NCBI RefSeq assembly: GCF_000185965.1
Contig: NC_014924.1
Coordinates: forward strand, 1,054,001 to 1,118,000
Direction: 5' to 3'
DNA from: Pseudoxanthomonas suwonensis 11-1
GTDB taxonomy: Bacteria > Pseudomonadota > Gammaproteobacteria > Xanthomonadales > Xanthomonadaceae
Length of the DNA: 64,000 bases
Within the stretch, counting starts at the first letter, position 1, and each line of letters begins with the position of its first letter. Below the pieces are notes generated by a model. That model was not told the origin of the DNA, ran no database searches, and saw only the letters and a program-made list of their open reading frames with translations. Shown here piece after piece: positions 8,062-16,623 of this stretch. Both the position numbers and the translations under genes were made by a program.

Positions 8062-9261
8062 TCACAGGGCCATGGAGTTGAACTGCAGGATCGGCAGCAG
8101 GATCGACAGCACGATCAGCGCCACCACGCCGCCGAGGGCGACGATGATCACCGGCTCGAGCAGGCTCATGCCGGCGTTGGCGAAGGTGTCGAACTCGCGT
8201 TCGAGGTAATCGGCGGCGCGCTCCAGCATCGGCGCCAGGTGGCCGCTGTTCTCGCCGCTGGAGGTCATGTAGAGCAGGGTCGGCGGGAACACCGCGGCGT
8301 GCCGCATGGCCGCGCTCAGGCTGCCGCCCTCGTGGATGGAATCGGCCATGGTGCGGGTGGCCTGCTGCAGCACGCGGTTGTTCACCGTGCGCGCGGTGAT
8401 CCGCAGCCCTTCCACCAGCGGCAGGCCGCTGCCGAGCATGATCGCCAGGGTGCGGGCCATGTGCGCGGCGTGCAGGTCGCGCAGGGTGCGGCCCAGCAGC
8501 GGCAGGCGCAGCAGCCAGGCATCGAAGCGCAGGCGGAAGCCCTCGCGGCGCAGCAGCCGGGCCAGCACCAGCGCCCCGGCCACCAGCGCCCCCAGCACCA
8601 GCCAGCCCCAGCCGCGGCTGAATTCCGACATGCCGATCACCGCGCGGGTCAGCCACGGCAGTTCGCGGCCGAGCGAGTCGAACTGCTCCACCACCCGCGG
8701 CACGACGAAGGTCATCAGCGCGATCACCACCGCCACCGCGGTCACCGCCAGCGCGGCCGGGTAGACCAGCGCGGCGACCAGCTTGCCGCGCACCTGCTGC
8801 TGGCGTTCCAGCAGCCCGGCCAGGCGCTCCAGGATCTGCGGCAGGGCGCCGGAACTCTCGCCGGCGGCGACCATCGCCCGGTACAGCGGCGGGAAGGAGC
8901 GGCCCGCGCTGCCCATCGCGTCGGCCAGGCGGAAGCCTTCCAGCAGCTGCGCATGCACCGCGCCGACCACCCGGCGCACGCCGCGGCGGTCGCTCTGGCT
9001 GGCGATGGTGCGCAGCGCTTCCTCCAGCGGCGCGCTGGCGGCCAGGGTGGACAGCTGGCGGGTGAACAGGGCCAGGTCTTTGCCGCCGAAACGCCCGCCG
9101 CGCCCGGGCGCATGCGTGCTGGCGGCCGCCGGTTCCAGTTTCACCGGCAGCAGCCGGCGCCGTTCCAGCAGGGCACGCGCCTCGGCGGCGCTGGCGGCGG
9201 TGAGGGTGCCGTTGCGGGTCTGCCCGCCCAGGTCCAGCGCCGAGTACTCAAACGCCGGCAT
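8062..9261 (-). CDS. gspF: Type II secretion inner-membrane platform protein GspF
   Basis: 399 residues, the usual length. GspF is the polytopic protein at the centre of the assembly platform. MPAFEYSALDLGGQTRNGTL is the family N-terminus. Two homologous cytoplasmic helical domains (LFTRQLSTLAASAPLEEALR and HMARTLAIMLGSGLPLVEGL) each precede membrane helices, at about residues 165-190, 220-245 and 370-395. It overlaps gspE by 14 bases and is 8 bases from gspG. Confidence 0.96.
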   Translation of the reverse strand: MPAFEYSALDLGGQTRNGTLTAASAAEARALLERRRLLPVKLEPAAASTHAPGRGGRFGGKDLALFTRQLSTLAASAPLEEALRTIASQSDRRGVRRVVGAVHAQLLEGFRLADAMGSAGRSFPPLYRAMVAAGESSGALPQILERLAGLLERQQQVRGKLVAALVYPAALAVTAVAVVIALMTFVVPRVVEQFDSLGRELPWLTRAVIGMSEFSRGWGWLVLGALVAGALVLARLLRREGFRLRFDAWLLRLPLLGRTLRDLHAAHMARTLAIMLGSGLPLVEGLRITARTVNNRVLQQATRTMADSIHEGGSLSAAMRHAAVFPPTLLYMTSSGENSGHLAPMLERAADYLEREFDTFANAGMSLLEPVIIVALGGVVALIVLSILLPILQFNSMAL

Positions 9262-10795
9262 GGTCCTGCTCCGGGGCGGCGGCGGACGGGGCCGGCATGC
9301 CGTCGGGCGCCGGCGCCGGCGCGGCGTCCTGGTGGGTGACGCGCAGCGCTTCCTCCAGCGTGGTCAGGCCGCGGGCGACCAGGTCGCGGGCCGCGTCGGC
9401 CAGGCGCCCGCCGCGCGGGAACGCGGCCGCGGCGATCGCATCCTCGCCGGCATCGCCGGCGACCAGGCGGCGGATCGTCGCGTCCACCGGGATCACCTCG
9501 TGGATGCCCAGGCGCCCGGCGTAGCCGGTGTGGTTGCAGCGGGCGCAGCCGACCGCCTCGTACAGGGGGCCGGCCGGGGCGTGGGCGAACAGCGCCGTGG
9601 CCAGCGCGTCGTCGGCGCGCGGCTGGCGGCAGTGCGGGCACAGCCGGCGCAGCAGGCGCTGCGCCACCACCAGGCGCAGGCTGGAGGCCAGCAGGAACGG
9701 TTCGATGCCGATGTCCCGCAGCCGGGTGATGGCGCCGGCGGCATCGTTGGTGTGCACGGTGGACAGCACCAGGTGGCCGGTGAGCGAGGCCTGCACCGCG
9801 ATCTGCGCGGTCTCGCCGTCGCGGATCTCGCCGACCATCACCACGTCCGGGTCCTGGCGCAGGATCGCGCGCAGGCCGGCGGCGAAGCTCATGCCGACCC
9901 GGGCGTTGACCTGGGTCTGGCCCACGCCGTCGACCGCGTACTCGACCGGGTCCTCGACGGTGAGGATGTTGCGCTGGCCGTCGTTGAGCAGCCCCAGCGC
10001 GGCGTACAGCGTGGTGGTCTTGCCCGAGCCGGTCGGCCCGGTGACCAGGACGATGCCGTTGGGCGTCTGCAGGGCGCGCTGCAGCGCCGCCAGCGCCGGC
10101 GGCGAGAAGCCCAGTTCCTGCAGCGAGAGCCCGCCCTGGTCCTTGTCCAGGATGCGCAGCACCACGCGCTCGCCGCCGCGGGTGGGCAGGGTGGAGACGC
10201 GCACGTCCAGCTGGCGCGAGCCCATCGCCAGCGACACCCGCCCGTCCTGCGGCACGCGGCGTTCGGCGATGTCCAGCCGCGCCATCACCTTGACCCGCGA
10301 CACCAGCAGCGGCGCGATCCGCGCCGGCAGGTTCAGCGCCTCGCGCATCACCCCGTCGACCCGGAAGCGCACCCGCAGCGCCGATTCGAACGACTCGATG
10401 TGCACGTCGGAGGCGCCGAGCCGCACCGCCTCGGCGATCAGCCCGTTGATCAGGCGGATCACCGGCGCGTCGCCGCGGCTGTCCAGCAGGTCGGCGGTGG
10501 CGGGGATGTCCTCCAGTAGCGAATCCAGGGTGCCGGGCAGTTCCAGCCCGCCGGACCGGGCGGCGTCGCCCAGGCCCGCGTCCGCATAGACCTCCGACAG
10601 CCGGCGGTCGAACGCCGCCCGTTCCAGCACCTGGACCCGCAGCGGCCGGCCCAGGGCGCGCCGCACCTCGGCCAGGGCCTGGGCGTCGCCGTCCTCGCGC
10701 AGGCCCACCTGCGGGCCGTCCGCGTCCTCGCCCAGCAGCAGGACGCCATGGCGCCGGGCGAAGGCGTAGGCCAGCGGTGGCACGGGCGTGGCCAT
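9248..10795 (-). CDS. gspE: Type II secretion ATPase GspE
   Basis: 515 residues. GspE is the hexameric cytoplasmic ATPase that drives pseudopilus assembly. The N-terminal N1E/N2E domains precede a RecA-like core with Walker A GPTGSGKTTTLYAAL (about residue 255), the Asp box ILTVEDPVEY, Walker B ILRQDPDVVMVGEIRDGE and the His box TGHLVLSTVHTNDA. A tetra-Cys zinc motif is present (CPHC and CARC, about 40 residues apart), as in functional GspE and PilB proteins. The start ATG shares one base with the gspD stop. Confidence 0.97.
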   Translation of the reverse strand: MATPVPPLAYAFARRHGVLLLGEDADGPQVGLREDGDAQALAEVRRALGRPLRVQVLERAAFDRRLSEVYADAGLGDAARSGGLELPGTLDSLLEDIPATADLLDSRGDAPVIRLINGLIAEAVRLGASDVHIESFESALRVRFRVDGVMREALNLPARIAPLLVSRVKVMARLDIAERRVPQDGRVSLAMGSRQLDVRVSTLPTRGGERVVLRILDKDQGGLSLQELGFSPPALAALQRALQTPNGIVLVTGPTGSGKTTTLYAALGLLNDGQRNILTVEDPVEYAVDGVGQTQVNARVGMSFAAGLRAILRQDPDVVMVGEIRDGETAQIAVQASLTGHLVLSTVHTNDAAGAITRLRDIGIEPFLLASSLRLVVAQRLLRRLCPHCRQPRADDALATALFAHAPAGPLYEAVGCARCNHTGYAGRLGIHEVIPVDATIRRLVAGDAGEDAIAAAAFPRGGRLADAARDLVARGLTTLEEALRVTHQDAAPAPAPDGMPAPSAAAPEQDHAGV

Positions 10796-12930
10796 CAGCG
10801 CGCGGTGCCCGCGTCCGCCTCCGGCGCCAGCTGCGCGGCCGGTGGCGGCGCGGCCGGTGGCGGCGCGGCCTGGGCGGCGGGCATGGCCGGCGGGCTGGTG
10901 CGCAGGTAGTCGCGCACCAGCGCGTCCAGTTCGGCGACGGCGGCCGGGTCGCCGCGCAGGCCGCTGTCGCGCAGGTAGCCGTAGCGGGCCGCGGCCTGGC
11001 GCTGGGCGTCGGCCCCGTCGCGGATCACGGTCGGGCGCAGGAACACCATCAGGTTGGTGCGGGTGCTGCTGCGCGAGGTGCTGCGGAACAGCGCGCCCAG
11101 CACCGGGATGTCGCCCAGCAGCGGCACCTTGTCGCGGCGGTCGCTGCTGGTGTGGTCGAGCAGGCCGCCCAGGGCGATCATGGCGCCGTCGTCGACCACC
11201 ACGTTGGTCTCGATCTCGCGCTTGTTGAGCACCAGCTCGTCGCTGCTGCGGCTGACCGTGCCGGACACCGACGAGACCTCCTGGCGGATCGCCAGGGTGA
11301 TGCCGCCGCCGCTGTTGATCTGCGGCCGCACCGTCAGGCGCACGCCCACGTCCTGGCGGTCGATCGTGCGGAACGGGTTGTTGTTGTTGTTGCTGAGCAC
11401 CTCGCCGGTGGTCACCGGCACTTCCTCGCCGACCAGGATGTGCGCTTCCTCGTTGTCCAGGGTGAGGATCGAGGGGGTGGACAGCACGTTGGAGCGCGCA
11501 TCGCTGCGCACCGCGTTGATGATGATGCCGAACAGCCGGTCCTTGCTCTGCCCGCCGATGCCGAGCAGGCCGCCGCTGAGGCCCAGCAGCGACTGCGCGG
11601 CCGCCTCGCGGATCGCGTCGGCCGCGCCGTCGTCATCGTCGTCGCCGCCGCGCCCGCGGCTGGCCAGCACGCCGCCGGCCAGCGCCGCCATCCCCGGCCC
11701 GGCGTTGCCGAACTGGGTCATGCCGGCCGGCACGGTTCCGTCCTTGCCGGCCAGCAGCAGCTGGGTGCCCAGCTTGCGGGCCGCGTCGTCGGAGATCTCC
11801 ACCACCAGCGCCTCGACCAGCACCTGCTCGCGGCGCACGTCCAGCTGGCGGATGACCTCCTGCAGCGTGCGCTGGGTATCCGGGTCGGCGTGGATGATGA
11901 GCGAGTTGGCGCCCGGGTAGCGGACGATCACCGGGCGCTTGCCGCCGGCCGGGGTGATCACCTGCACGTCGCTGGCCGTCGCGGCGGTGCCGGTGGCGGC
12001 CTGGATCGCGGTGGCGCCGGCGGTCCCGCCGGCCTGGCCGGCGCTGCCGTCCACGCCCGGCAGCGCGTCCGGCACCTGCCCGATGAGCTGCTGCAGCACC
12101 GGCAGCAGCTGTTCGGCGCTGGCGTGCTTGAGCCGGATCACCGCCACGTCGCCGCTGCGTTCGGCGCGTGCGTCCAGGTCCATCGCGGTGCGCGCCGCGC
12201 GCTGCACCAGGCCCGGGTTGCCGCGCAGCACCAGCGAGTTGCTGCTTTCCACCGGCATCACCGTCAGCGGTGCGCCGCTGCGCGCCTCGCCGCCGCCGTA
12301 CAGCTCGGTGAGGGTGGCGGCCAGCTCGCGCGCGGAGGTGTTGCGCAGGCTCACCGTGTCGATGCTGGCGGTGTCGGTGTCGATCTGCGACACCAGGCCG
12401 CGGATGCGGCGCAGGTTGTCGACGTAGTCGGCGAGCAGCAGCTGGTTGCCGTGCGGCAGGGCCACGACCACGCCGCCGCGGCCGACCAGCGGCTTGAGCG
12501 TCTCGGCGGCGGCGCGCGCGTCGATGCGCTGCAGCGGCACCACGGTGGTGGCGAAGCCCAGCGGCGAGCCGGGCTGCTGCGCGGCGCTGTCGTCCGGCAC
12601 CACGCGGTAGGTCGCGCGCCCGGCCGGCACCGCGATCAGCCCGTTGGCGCGCAGCACCGTCATCAGCACGCCGAGCAGGTCCTCGTCGGACATCGCCTGG
12701 TCGCGGCTGATGTCCACGGTGCCCTGCACGCGCGGGTCGACGATGAAGGTGGTGCCGGTGGCGCGGGCCACGTCCTGGATGAAGGCCGGCAGCTCGACGT
12801 TCTGCATCCGCATCGCCGGCGCCTCGCCGGCGGCGGAGGCCGGGAGGGCGGGAACGACGAGGACGGCCAGGGCCGCGGCGGCCAGCAGCACCAGGCCGGA
12901 CCGGCGCCGGTGCGTGTTTCGGGGACTCAT
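10795..12930 (-). CDS. gspD: Type II secretion outer-membrane secretin GspD
   Basis: 711 residues. GspD forms the 15-subunit outer-membrane gate. A signal peptide (SGLVLLAAAALAVLVVPALPASA) leads to the N0 domain (NVELPAFIQDVARATGTTFI), N1-N3 repeats, and the secretin core with VEALVVEISDDAARKLGTQL, LSTPSILTLDNEEAHILVGE and VGVRLTVRPQI, closing near residue 640 with PVLGALFRSTS. An acidic/Gly insertion with five consecutive Asp lies in the gate region. The C-terminal tail is Pro/Ala-rich and repetitive. I see no pilotin gene in the cluster. Confidence 0.96.
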   Translation of the reverse strand: MSPRNTHRRRSGLVLLAAAALAVLVVPALPASAAGEAPAMRMQNVELPAFIQDVARATGTTFIVDPRVQGTVDISRDQAMSDEDLLGVLMTVLRANGLIAVPAGRATYRVVPDDSAAQQPGSPLGFATTVVPLQRIDARAAAETLKPLVGRGGVVVALPHGNQLLLADYVDNLRRIRGLVSQIDTDTASIDTVSLRNTSARELAATLTELYGGGEARSGAPLTVMPVESSNSLVLRGNPGLVQRAARTAMDLDARAERSGDVAVIRLKHASAEQLLPVLQQLIGQVPDALPGVDGSAGQAGGTAGATAIQAATGTAATASDVQVITPAGGKRPVIVRYPGANSLIIHADPDTQRTLQEVIRQLDVRREQVLVEALVVEISDDAARKLGTQLLLAGKDGTVPAGMTQFGNAGPGMAALAGGVLASRGRGGDDDDDGAADAIREAAAQSLLGLSGGLLGIGGQSKDRLFGIIINAVRSDARSNVLSTPSILTLDNEEAHILVGEEVPVTTGEVLSNNNNNPFRTIDRQDVGVRLTVRPQINSGGGITLAIRQEVSSVSGTVSRSSDELVLNKREIETNVVVDDGAMIALGGLLDHTSSDRRDKVPLLGDIPVLGALFRSTSRSSTRTNLMVFLRPTVIRDGADAQRQAAARYGYLRDSGLRGDPAAVAELDALVRDYLRTSPPAMPAAQAAPPPAAPPPAAQLAPEADAGTAR
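10835..10870. repeat. 15-bp tandem repeat in the 3' end of gspD
   Basis: The 15-mer GCGGCCGGTGGCGGC occurs 2.4 times head to tail. It encodes an APPPA-type repeat in the C-terminal tail of GspD and keeps the reading frame if copies are gained or lost. Confidence 0.8.
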
Positions 12931-13736
12931 GGAGGCGTGCCGCTCCCTAGGGTGATGCTGTGGTCCCGGCCGTCGCGACGGAAATCGATCTTCGCCCGGG
13001 GATTGCGTTGGAGTTCTGCGGCCACTTCGGCGAAGGTGCCCGGCGCCAGCGGCTGGCCGTTGACCCGCAGCAGCACGTCGCCCGGGCGCAGGCCGGCCTG
13101 GCGCAGCAGGCTGCCATCGGCCTGTGGCATCACCGTGTAGCCGGCGCTGCCGTCGCCCTGGCCGGTGTGGCGCAGGCCGGACTGGCCCAGCAGCCGGGCC
13201 GGATCGACGTCGGCCGCGGTGCTGGCCGCTGCGGGCGCGGTGCCGGGAAGGGTGGCCGGGGTGGCCGGTGCGCGGCGGGGCAGGGTGCCCGCCTGCGGCA
13301 GGTCGATGCGGCGCGCGATGCCGCCGTCGCGTAGGGCCACGTGGCCGGAAGCCACCTGTTCGAGCACCAGGCCGGGCGCCAGTTCCTCGCCGGGACGGTA
13401 GGCGCGCTGCGGCCCGCCTTCCCTGCCGAGGATGGCCGCGCCGCCGTCGCTGCCGGTGCGCAGCCCGAACAGGCGCCAGCCCTCGACCCCCGACGGGGTC
13501 GAGGCCTCGGCGCCGGCACCGGCGCGGAACGGATCGAGGCCGGCCAGCGGCGGCACCGAGGCCGGATCGACCCCGGCCGGCACCGGGCCCAGCGGCCCCA
13601 CCGGCGTGAACAGCATCCAGGCCAGCCGCGCCGCCTGGACCGCGAGCAGCAGCACGAGGATGCCCTCCAGCACGGCCGGCGCATGCCGGAGTACATCGCG
13701 GTCGAAGGGCAGGGAGGGCAATCGCACGGCGGACAC
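12927..13736 (-). CDS. gspC: Type II secretion protein GspC with PDZ domain
   Basis: 269 residues from a GTG at 13736. GspC bridges the inner-membrane platform and the secretin. A membrane anchor (AVLEGILVLLLAVQAARLAWM, about residues 20-40) is followed by the homology region (VEGWRLFGLRTG, near residue 85, through EELAPGLVLEQVASGHV) and a C-terminal PDZ domain (LLRQAGLRPGDVLLRVNGQPL). An in-frame ATG at 13835 would add 33 residues, but those codons are AT-rich at third positions, have no signal features and contain PhoB-like repeats, so I take them as promoter. No good ribosome site is visible before either start. It overlaps gspD by 4 bases. Confidence 0.85.
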   Translation of the reverse strand: MSAVRLPSLPFDRDVLRHAPAVLEGILVLLLAVQAARLAWMLFTPVGPLGPVPAGVDPASVPPLAGLDPFRAGAGAEASTPSGVEGWRLFGLRTGSDGGAAILGREGGPQRAYRPGEELAPGLVLEQVASGHVALRDGGIARRIDLPQAGTLPRRAPATPATLPGTAPAAASTAADVDPARLLGQSGLRHTGQGDGSAGYTVMPQADGSLLRQAGLRPGDVLLRVNGQPLAPGTFAEVAAELQRNPRAKIDFRRDGRDHSITLGSGTPP

Positions 13737-13754
13737 GGGCACGAAGGCGGGCTG

Positions 13755-13782
13755 GTGACAGGATGAGTCAGAAATGTGACCG
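13755..13782 (-). promoter_or_regulatory. Candidate PhoB box upstream of gspC (three 7-mers)
   Basis: Minus-strand 7-mers CGGTCAC, CTGACTC and CTGTCAC start 11 and 10 bases apart. The last is a 6-7/7 match to CTGTCAT/C. The site ends 19 bases before the GTG chosen for gspC and follows the terminator of the TonB receptor gene, so it may give the gsp operon its own phosphate-controlled promoter. The 10-base step is one short of the ideal. Confidence 0.4.
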
Positions 13783-13858
13783 TCCTGTTGCGGCGCACCC
13801 GGTGTTTTCGTCCCGCTGTCATCCAGCTTTCGCATTCGCCGGCGCGCGCAAACGGCGA

Positions 13859-13879
13859 AGGCCCGGCAATGCCGGGCCT
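13859..13879 (-). terminator. Hairpin after the TonB-dependent receptor gene
   Basis: Perfect 9-base stem AGGCCCGGC / GCCGGGCCT with a 3-base loop, 28 bases past the receptor stop. Only a weak T-rich stretch follows (GTTT), so termination may be partial. Confidence 0.6.
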
Positions 13880-13907
13880 CCGCGCGTGTCGCTGCCGCGT
13901 GGACGCC

Positions 13908-16523
13908 TCAGAACTCCACGGTCAGGCTCAGGTCGTAGCTGATGCCGGGCTCGTAGCTGTACAGGTCGATCCGCGAGCCGCCGACCTCCTGGTACTCCTC
14001 GTGCCGGGTGTCCAGCAGGTTGCGCGCGCTGAACCGGACCGAGGGCTTGAAGTGGCGGTAGCCGAAGTCCAGGCCCTTGCGCACCACCAGGTCCAGGGTG
14101 GTGCCCGGCTCCTCGATGTAGTCCGGCTGGCCGGCGCGGCCGCGCACGCTGATCCGCTCGCTCACGTAGTTGGCCACCAGGGTGGCCTGCAGGTCGACGT
14201 CCTCGTTCTCCACGCCGAACTGCACGTTGCCGATGTGCTCGCTCTGGCCCTGCATCCGGCTGCCGTCGCGGACGAAGCTGCGTGCCGCCTGCGGGGCGCC
14301 GTTGAAGCCCGGCGGGATCACCGTGTCGTTCTCGCCGGCGTTCACCTCCGAGCGCGACCAGGTGTAGTTGGTGGCGAAGTACAGGCGGCCGCCCTGCAGC
14401 CACGCGGCCTCCGGGTCGAAGTACTTCTTGAACTCCAGCTCCACGCCGTGCAGGGTCGCTTCCGGGGCGTTGAGGAAGCCCTGGAACAGCTGGTTGCCGC
14501 CGAAGTCGCCGATCACCGCCTCGACCGGGTTGTCGATGCGCTTGTGGAACAGGCCCGCGGTGAAGTACTCGCCGGCACCGAAGAACCACTCGTAGCGCAG
14601 GTCCAGGTTCATCAGCTCGCTGTCCACCAGGAACGGGTTGCCGAAGAACAGGCGGTCGTTGTCCGGGTCGGTGTACTGCTGCGGGGCCAGCTCGCGGAAC
14701 TGCGGGCGGGCGATGGTCTTGGACGCGCCCAGGCGCAGCTGCTGGTTGTCGGCGAAGTTCCAGGTGATGGTCGCCGCCGGCAGCAGGTAGTCGTTCTCCA
14801 GCGGCGGGGCCGCGTAGATGCCGCCGATGGCCTCGCCGCTGAAGATGTCGCGCGGGGTCACCGACTGGGTGGCGTCCTCGTAGCGCACGCCGACGCTGGC
14901 CCGCCACAGCGGCGCCAGCTCGCCTTCCAGCTGCACGTAGGCCGCCGTGGTCAACAGCTTGCCGGTGTAGGCCGACTCGCCGTTGTTGTTGGCGGTGATC
15001 TCGTTGAGGACGACGATGTCGTTGAGGAAGTTGTAGTCCGACAGCAGGTAGTCGATGCGCTGGTACTGGTTGAACTGCGGCAGCGAGGCGCCGCCGGCGT
15101 CGAAGCGGAAGGTGCGCTGCACCGCCTCGCGGTCGTTGTCGGAGTAGGCCACGCCGAAGCCCAGGTTCAGGTCGCGCTCGAACGGCAGGCTCCAGGTGAA
15201 GTCGACGCCGCCGCTGGCGACCTCGTCCTCGACCGCGCCGAAGCGCAGCCAGTTGTTGCCCGGGCCGTGCAGCCAGGTGCCGTTGACGCTGCCGTAGCGG
15301 AAGCTGCTCTCGTACGGGGTGTTGCGGCGCGCCTCGGAGGAGGCCAGGCGCCATTCCACGACCAGGTCGTCGAACTCGCCGAAGCTGCTCTTGCCGGACA
15401 CCTGGTGGTTGACCAGCTCGCGCTCCAGCCACAGGGTGCCGTCCTCGCGGATGTCGCCGCCGACGTTGAAGTTGTAGCCGGCGCGCGACTTGGTCTCCTT
15501 GACCGTGTCGTGCACGTACAGGGTGGACCAGGCCAGGCTGTGGCGCTCGCCCTGCAGGCCGAGGCCGAACAGGCCGTTGACCCGCGCGTTGTTGCGGGTG
15601 GTGGCGAAGGCGTAGTCCTCGTACAGGTCGGCGCCGTCGGCGGTGAACACGCCGTTCTGCTGCTCGCCGGTGCGGGTGCGCCATTCGTTGTCGAAGCTGG
15701 CCACGCCGACCACGCCCAGCTTCAGGCCGTCGCCGAGCTCGAACGCGGTGCCGCCGCTGGCGCCGAAGCTGAAGTCCGGGTCGATGCTGTCCTTCTGCTG
15801 CAGGACGTACAGGTTGGGGTTGTTGAGCCGCGCGCCGAGCTGGCGGATCGCGGCGGTGCCGAGGTTGGCACGGGTCACCGCCTGGCCGCTGCGGATCACC
15901 TCGGACGGCAGGTCGCGCACGCCGTCGTCATAGCCCCACCAGTCGCGGTCGCCGCCGCCGTTGTGGGTCAGGCCGGCCTCGCCGGTGGTGACGCTGTTGC
16001 CGCCGATGCCGACGTCGAGCTTCAGGAACGGCTCTTCCGGCACCATCAGGCCCTGCAGGTCGATCACGCCGCCGCCGAACTCGCCGGGGTAGCGCACCGA
16101 ATAGGTCTTCTGCACGGTGACGCCCTGCAGCGCCTCGGCCGGGAACAGGTCCAGCGGCACCACGCGCTGCATCGGCTCGGGCGAGGGCAGGGGCGAGCCG
16201 TTGAGCAGGGCGCTGGAGTAGCGCTCGCCCAGGCCGCGCACGTACACGTACTTCTTGCCGACCACGCTCAGGCCGCTGACCCGCGCCAGCGCCTGGGCCG
16301 CGTCGCCGTCGCCGGTGCGCTGCAGGTCCTCGCGGCTGACGAAGCTGGCCACCTCGGCCGTCTGCGCCATTGGCTCGGGGATGTATTCGCCCTGCACGGT
16401 GACCGCGTCGAGCTGGGTCGTGACCGCCGCGTCCTCGGCCAGGGCCGGTTGCGCGAGCGCCGCGCCGACGGCCAGGAACAGGCCGTGGCGCAGGGGGAGG
16501 GATCGGGTGTTCGGAGACGTCAT
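13908..16523 (-). CDS. TonB-dependent outer-membrane receptor
   Basis: 871 residues. These proteins import large or scarce substrates across the outer membrane using energy from TonB-ExbBD. The signal peptide ends at ALAQPALA. The plug domain (about residues 40-165) contains LDAVTVQGEYIPEP, YVYVRGLGERYSSALLNGS and LDLFPAEALQGVTVQKTYS. The rest is a 22-strand barrel with the TonB-receptor-typical FSARNLLDTRHEEYQEVGG near the end and a final aromatic residue (LTVEF). The RGLGERYSSALLNG variant of the plug places it with the large proteobacterial TBDTs often annotated for carbohydrates or phytate, but the ligand is unknown. It sits between the lipoprotein gene and gspC, and its location suggests a phosphorus-containing ligand. 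Confidence 0.92.
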   Translation of the reverse strand: MTSPNTRSLPLRHGLFLAVGAALAQPALAEDAAVTTQLDAVTVQGEYIPEPMAQTAEVASFVSREDLQRTGDGDAAQALARVSGLSVVGKKYVYVRGLGERYSSALLNGSPLPSPEPMQRVVPLDLFPAEALQGVTVQKTYSVRYPGEFGGGVIDLQGLMVPEEPFLKLDVGIGGNSVTTGEAGLTHNGGGDRDWWGYDDGVRDLPSEVIRSGQAVTRANLGTAAIRQLGARLNNPNLYVLQQKDSIDPDFSFGASGGTAFELGDGLKLGVVGVASFDNEWRTRTGEQQNGVFTADGADLYEDYAFATTRNNARVNGLFGLGLQGERHSLAWSTLYVHDTVKETKSRAGYNFNVGGDIREDGTLWLERELVNHQVSGKSSFGEFDDLVVEWRLASSEARRNTPYESSFRYGSVNGTWLHGPGNNWLRFGAVEDEVASGGVDFTWSLPFERDLNLGFGVAYSDNDREAVQRTFRFDAGGASLPQFNQYQRIDYLLSDYNFLNDIVVLNEITANNNGESAYTGKLLTTAAYVQLEGELAPLWRASVGVRYEDATQSVTPRDIFSGEAIGGIYAAPPLENDYLLPAATITWNFADNQQLRLGASKTIARPQFRELAPQQYTDPDNDRLFFGNPFLVDSELMNLDLRYEWFFGAGEYFTAGLFHKRIDNPVEAVIGDFGGNQLFQGFLNAPEATLHGVELEFKKYFDPEAAWLQGGRLYFATNYTWSRSEVNAGENDTVIPPGFNGAPQAARSFVRDGSRMQGQSEHIGNVQFGVENEDVDLQATLVANYVSERISVRGRAGQPDYIEEPGTTLDLVVRKGLDFGYRHFKPSVRFSARNLLDTRHEEYQEVGGSRIDLYSYEPGISYDLSLTVEF

Positions 16524-16577
16524 GGCATGGACCTTGGCTGCACCGGGCAGGCTCGATGTTCTGGTTCAAACGGACGC

Positions 16578-16594
16578 GGCGGCACGAGGCCGCC
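16578..16594 (-). terminator. Weak hairpin between the lipoprotein and TonB receptor genes
   Basis: Six-base stem (GGCGGC / GCCGCC) with a 5-base loop and no T-run. It may lower read-through into the receptor rather than stop it, since no separate promoter is evident for the receptor gene. Confidence 0.3.
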
Positions 16595-16623
16595 ACGTCC
16601 TCCTTGCTGGCGTGTCGCCGGGC

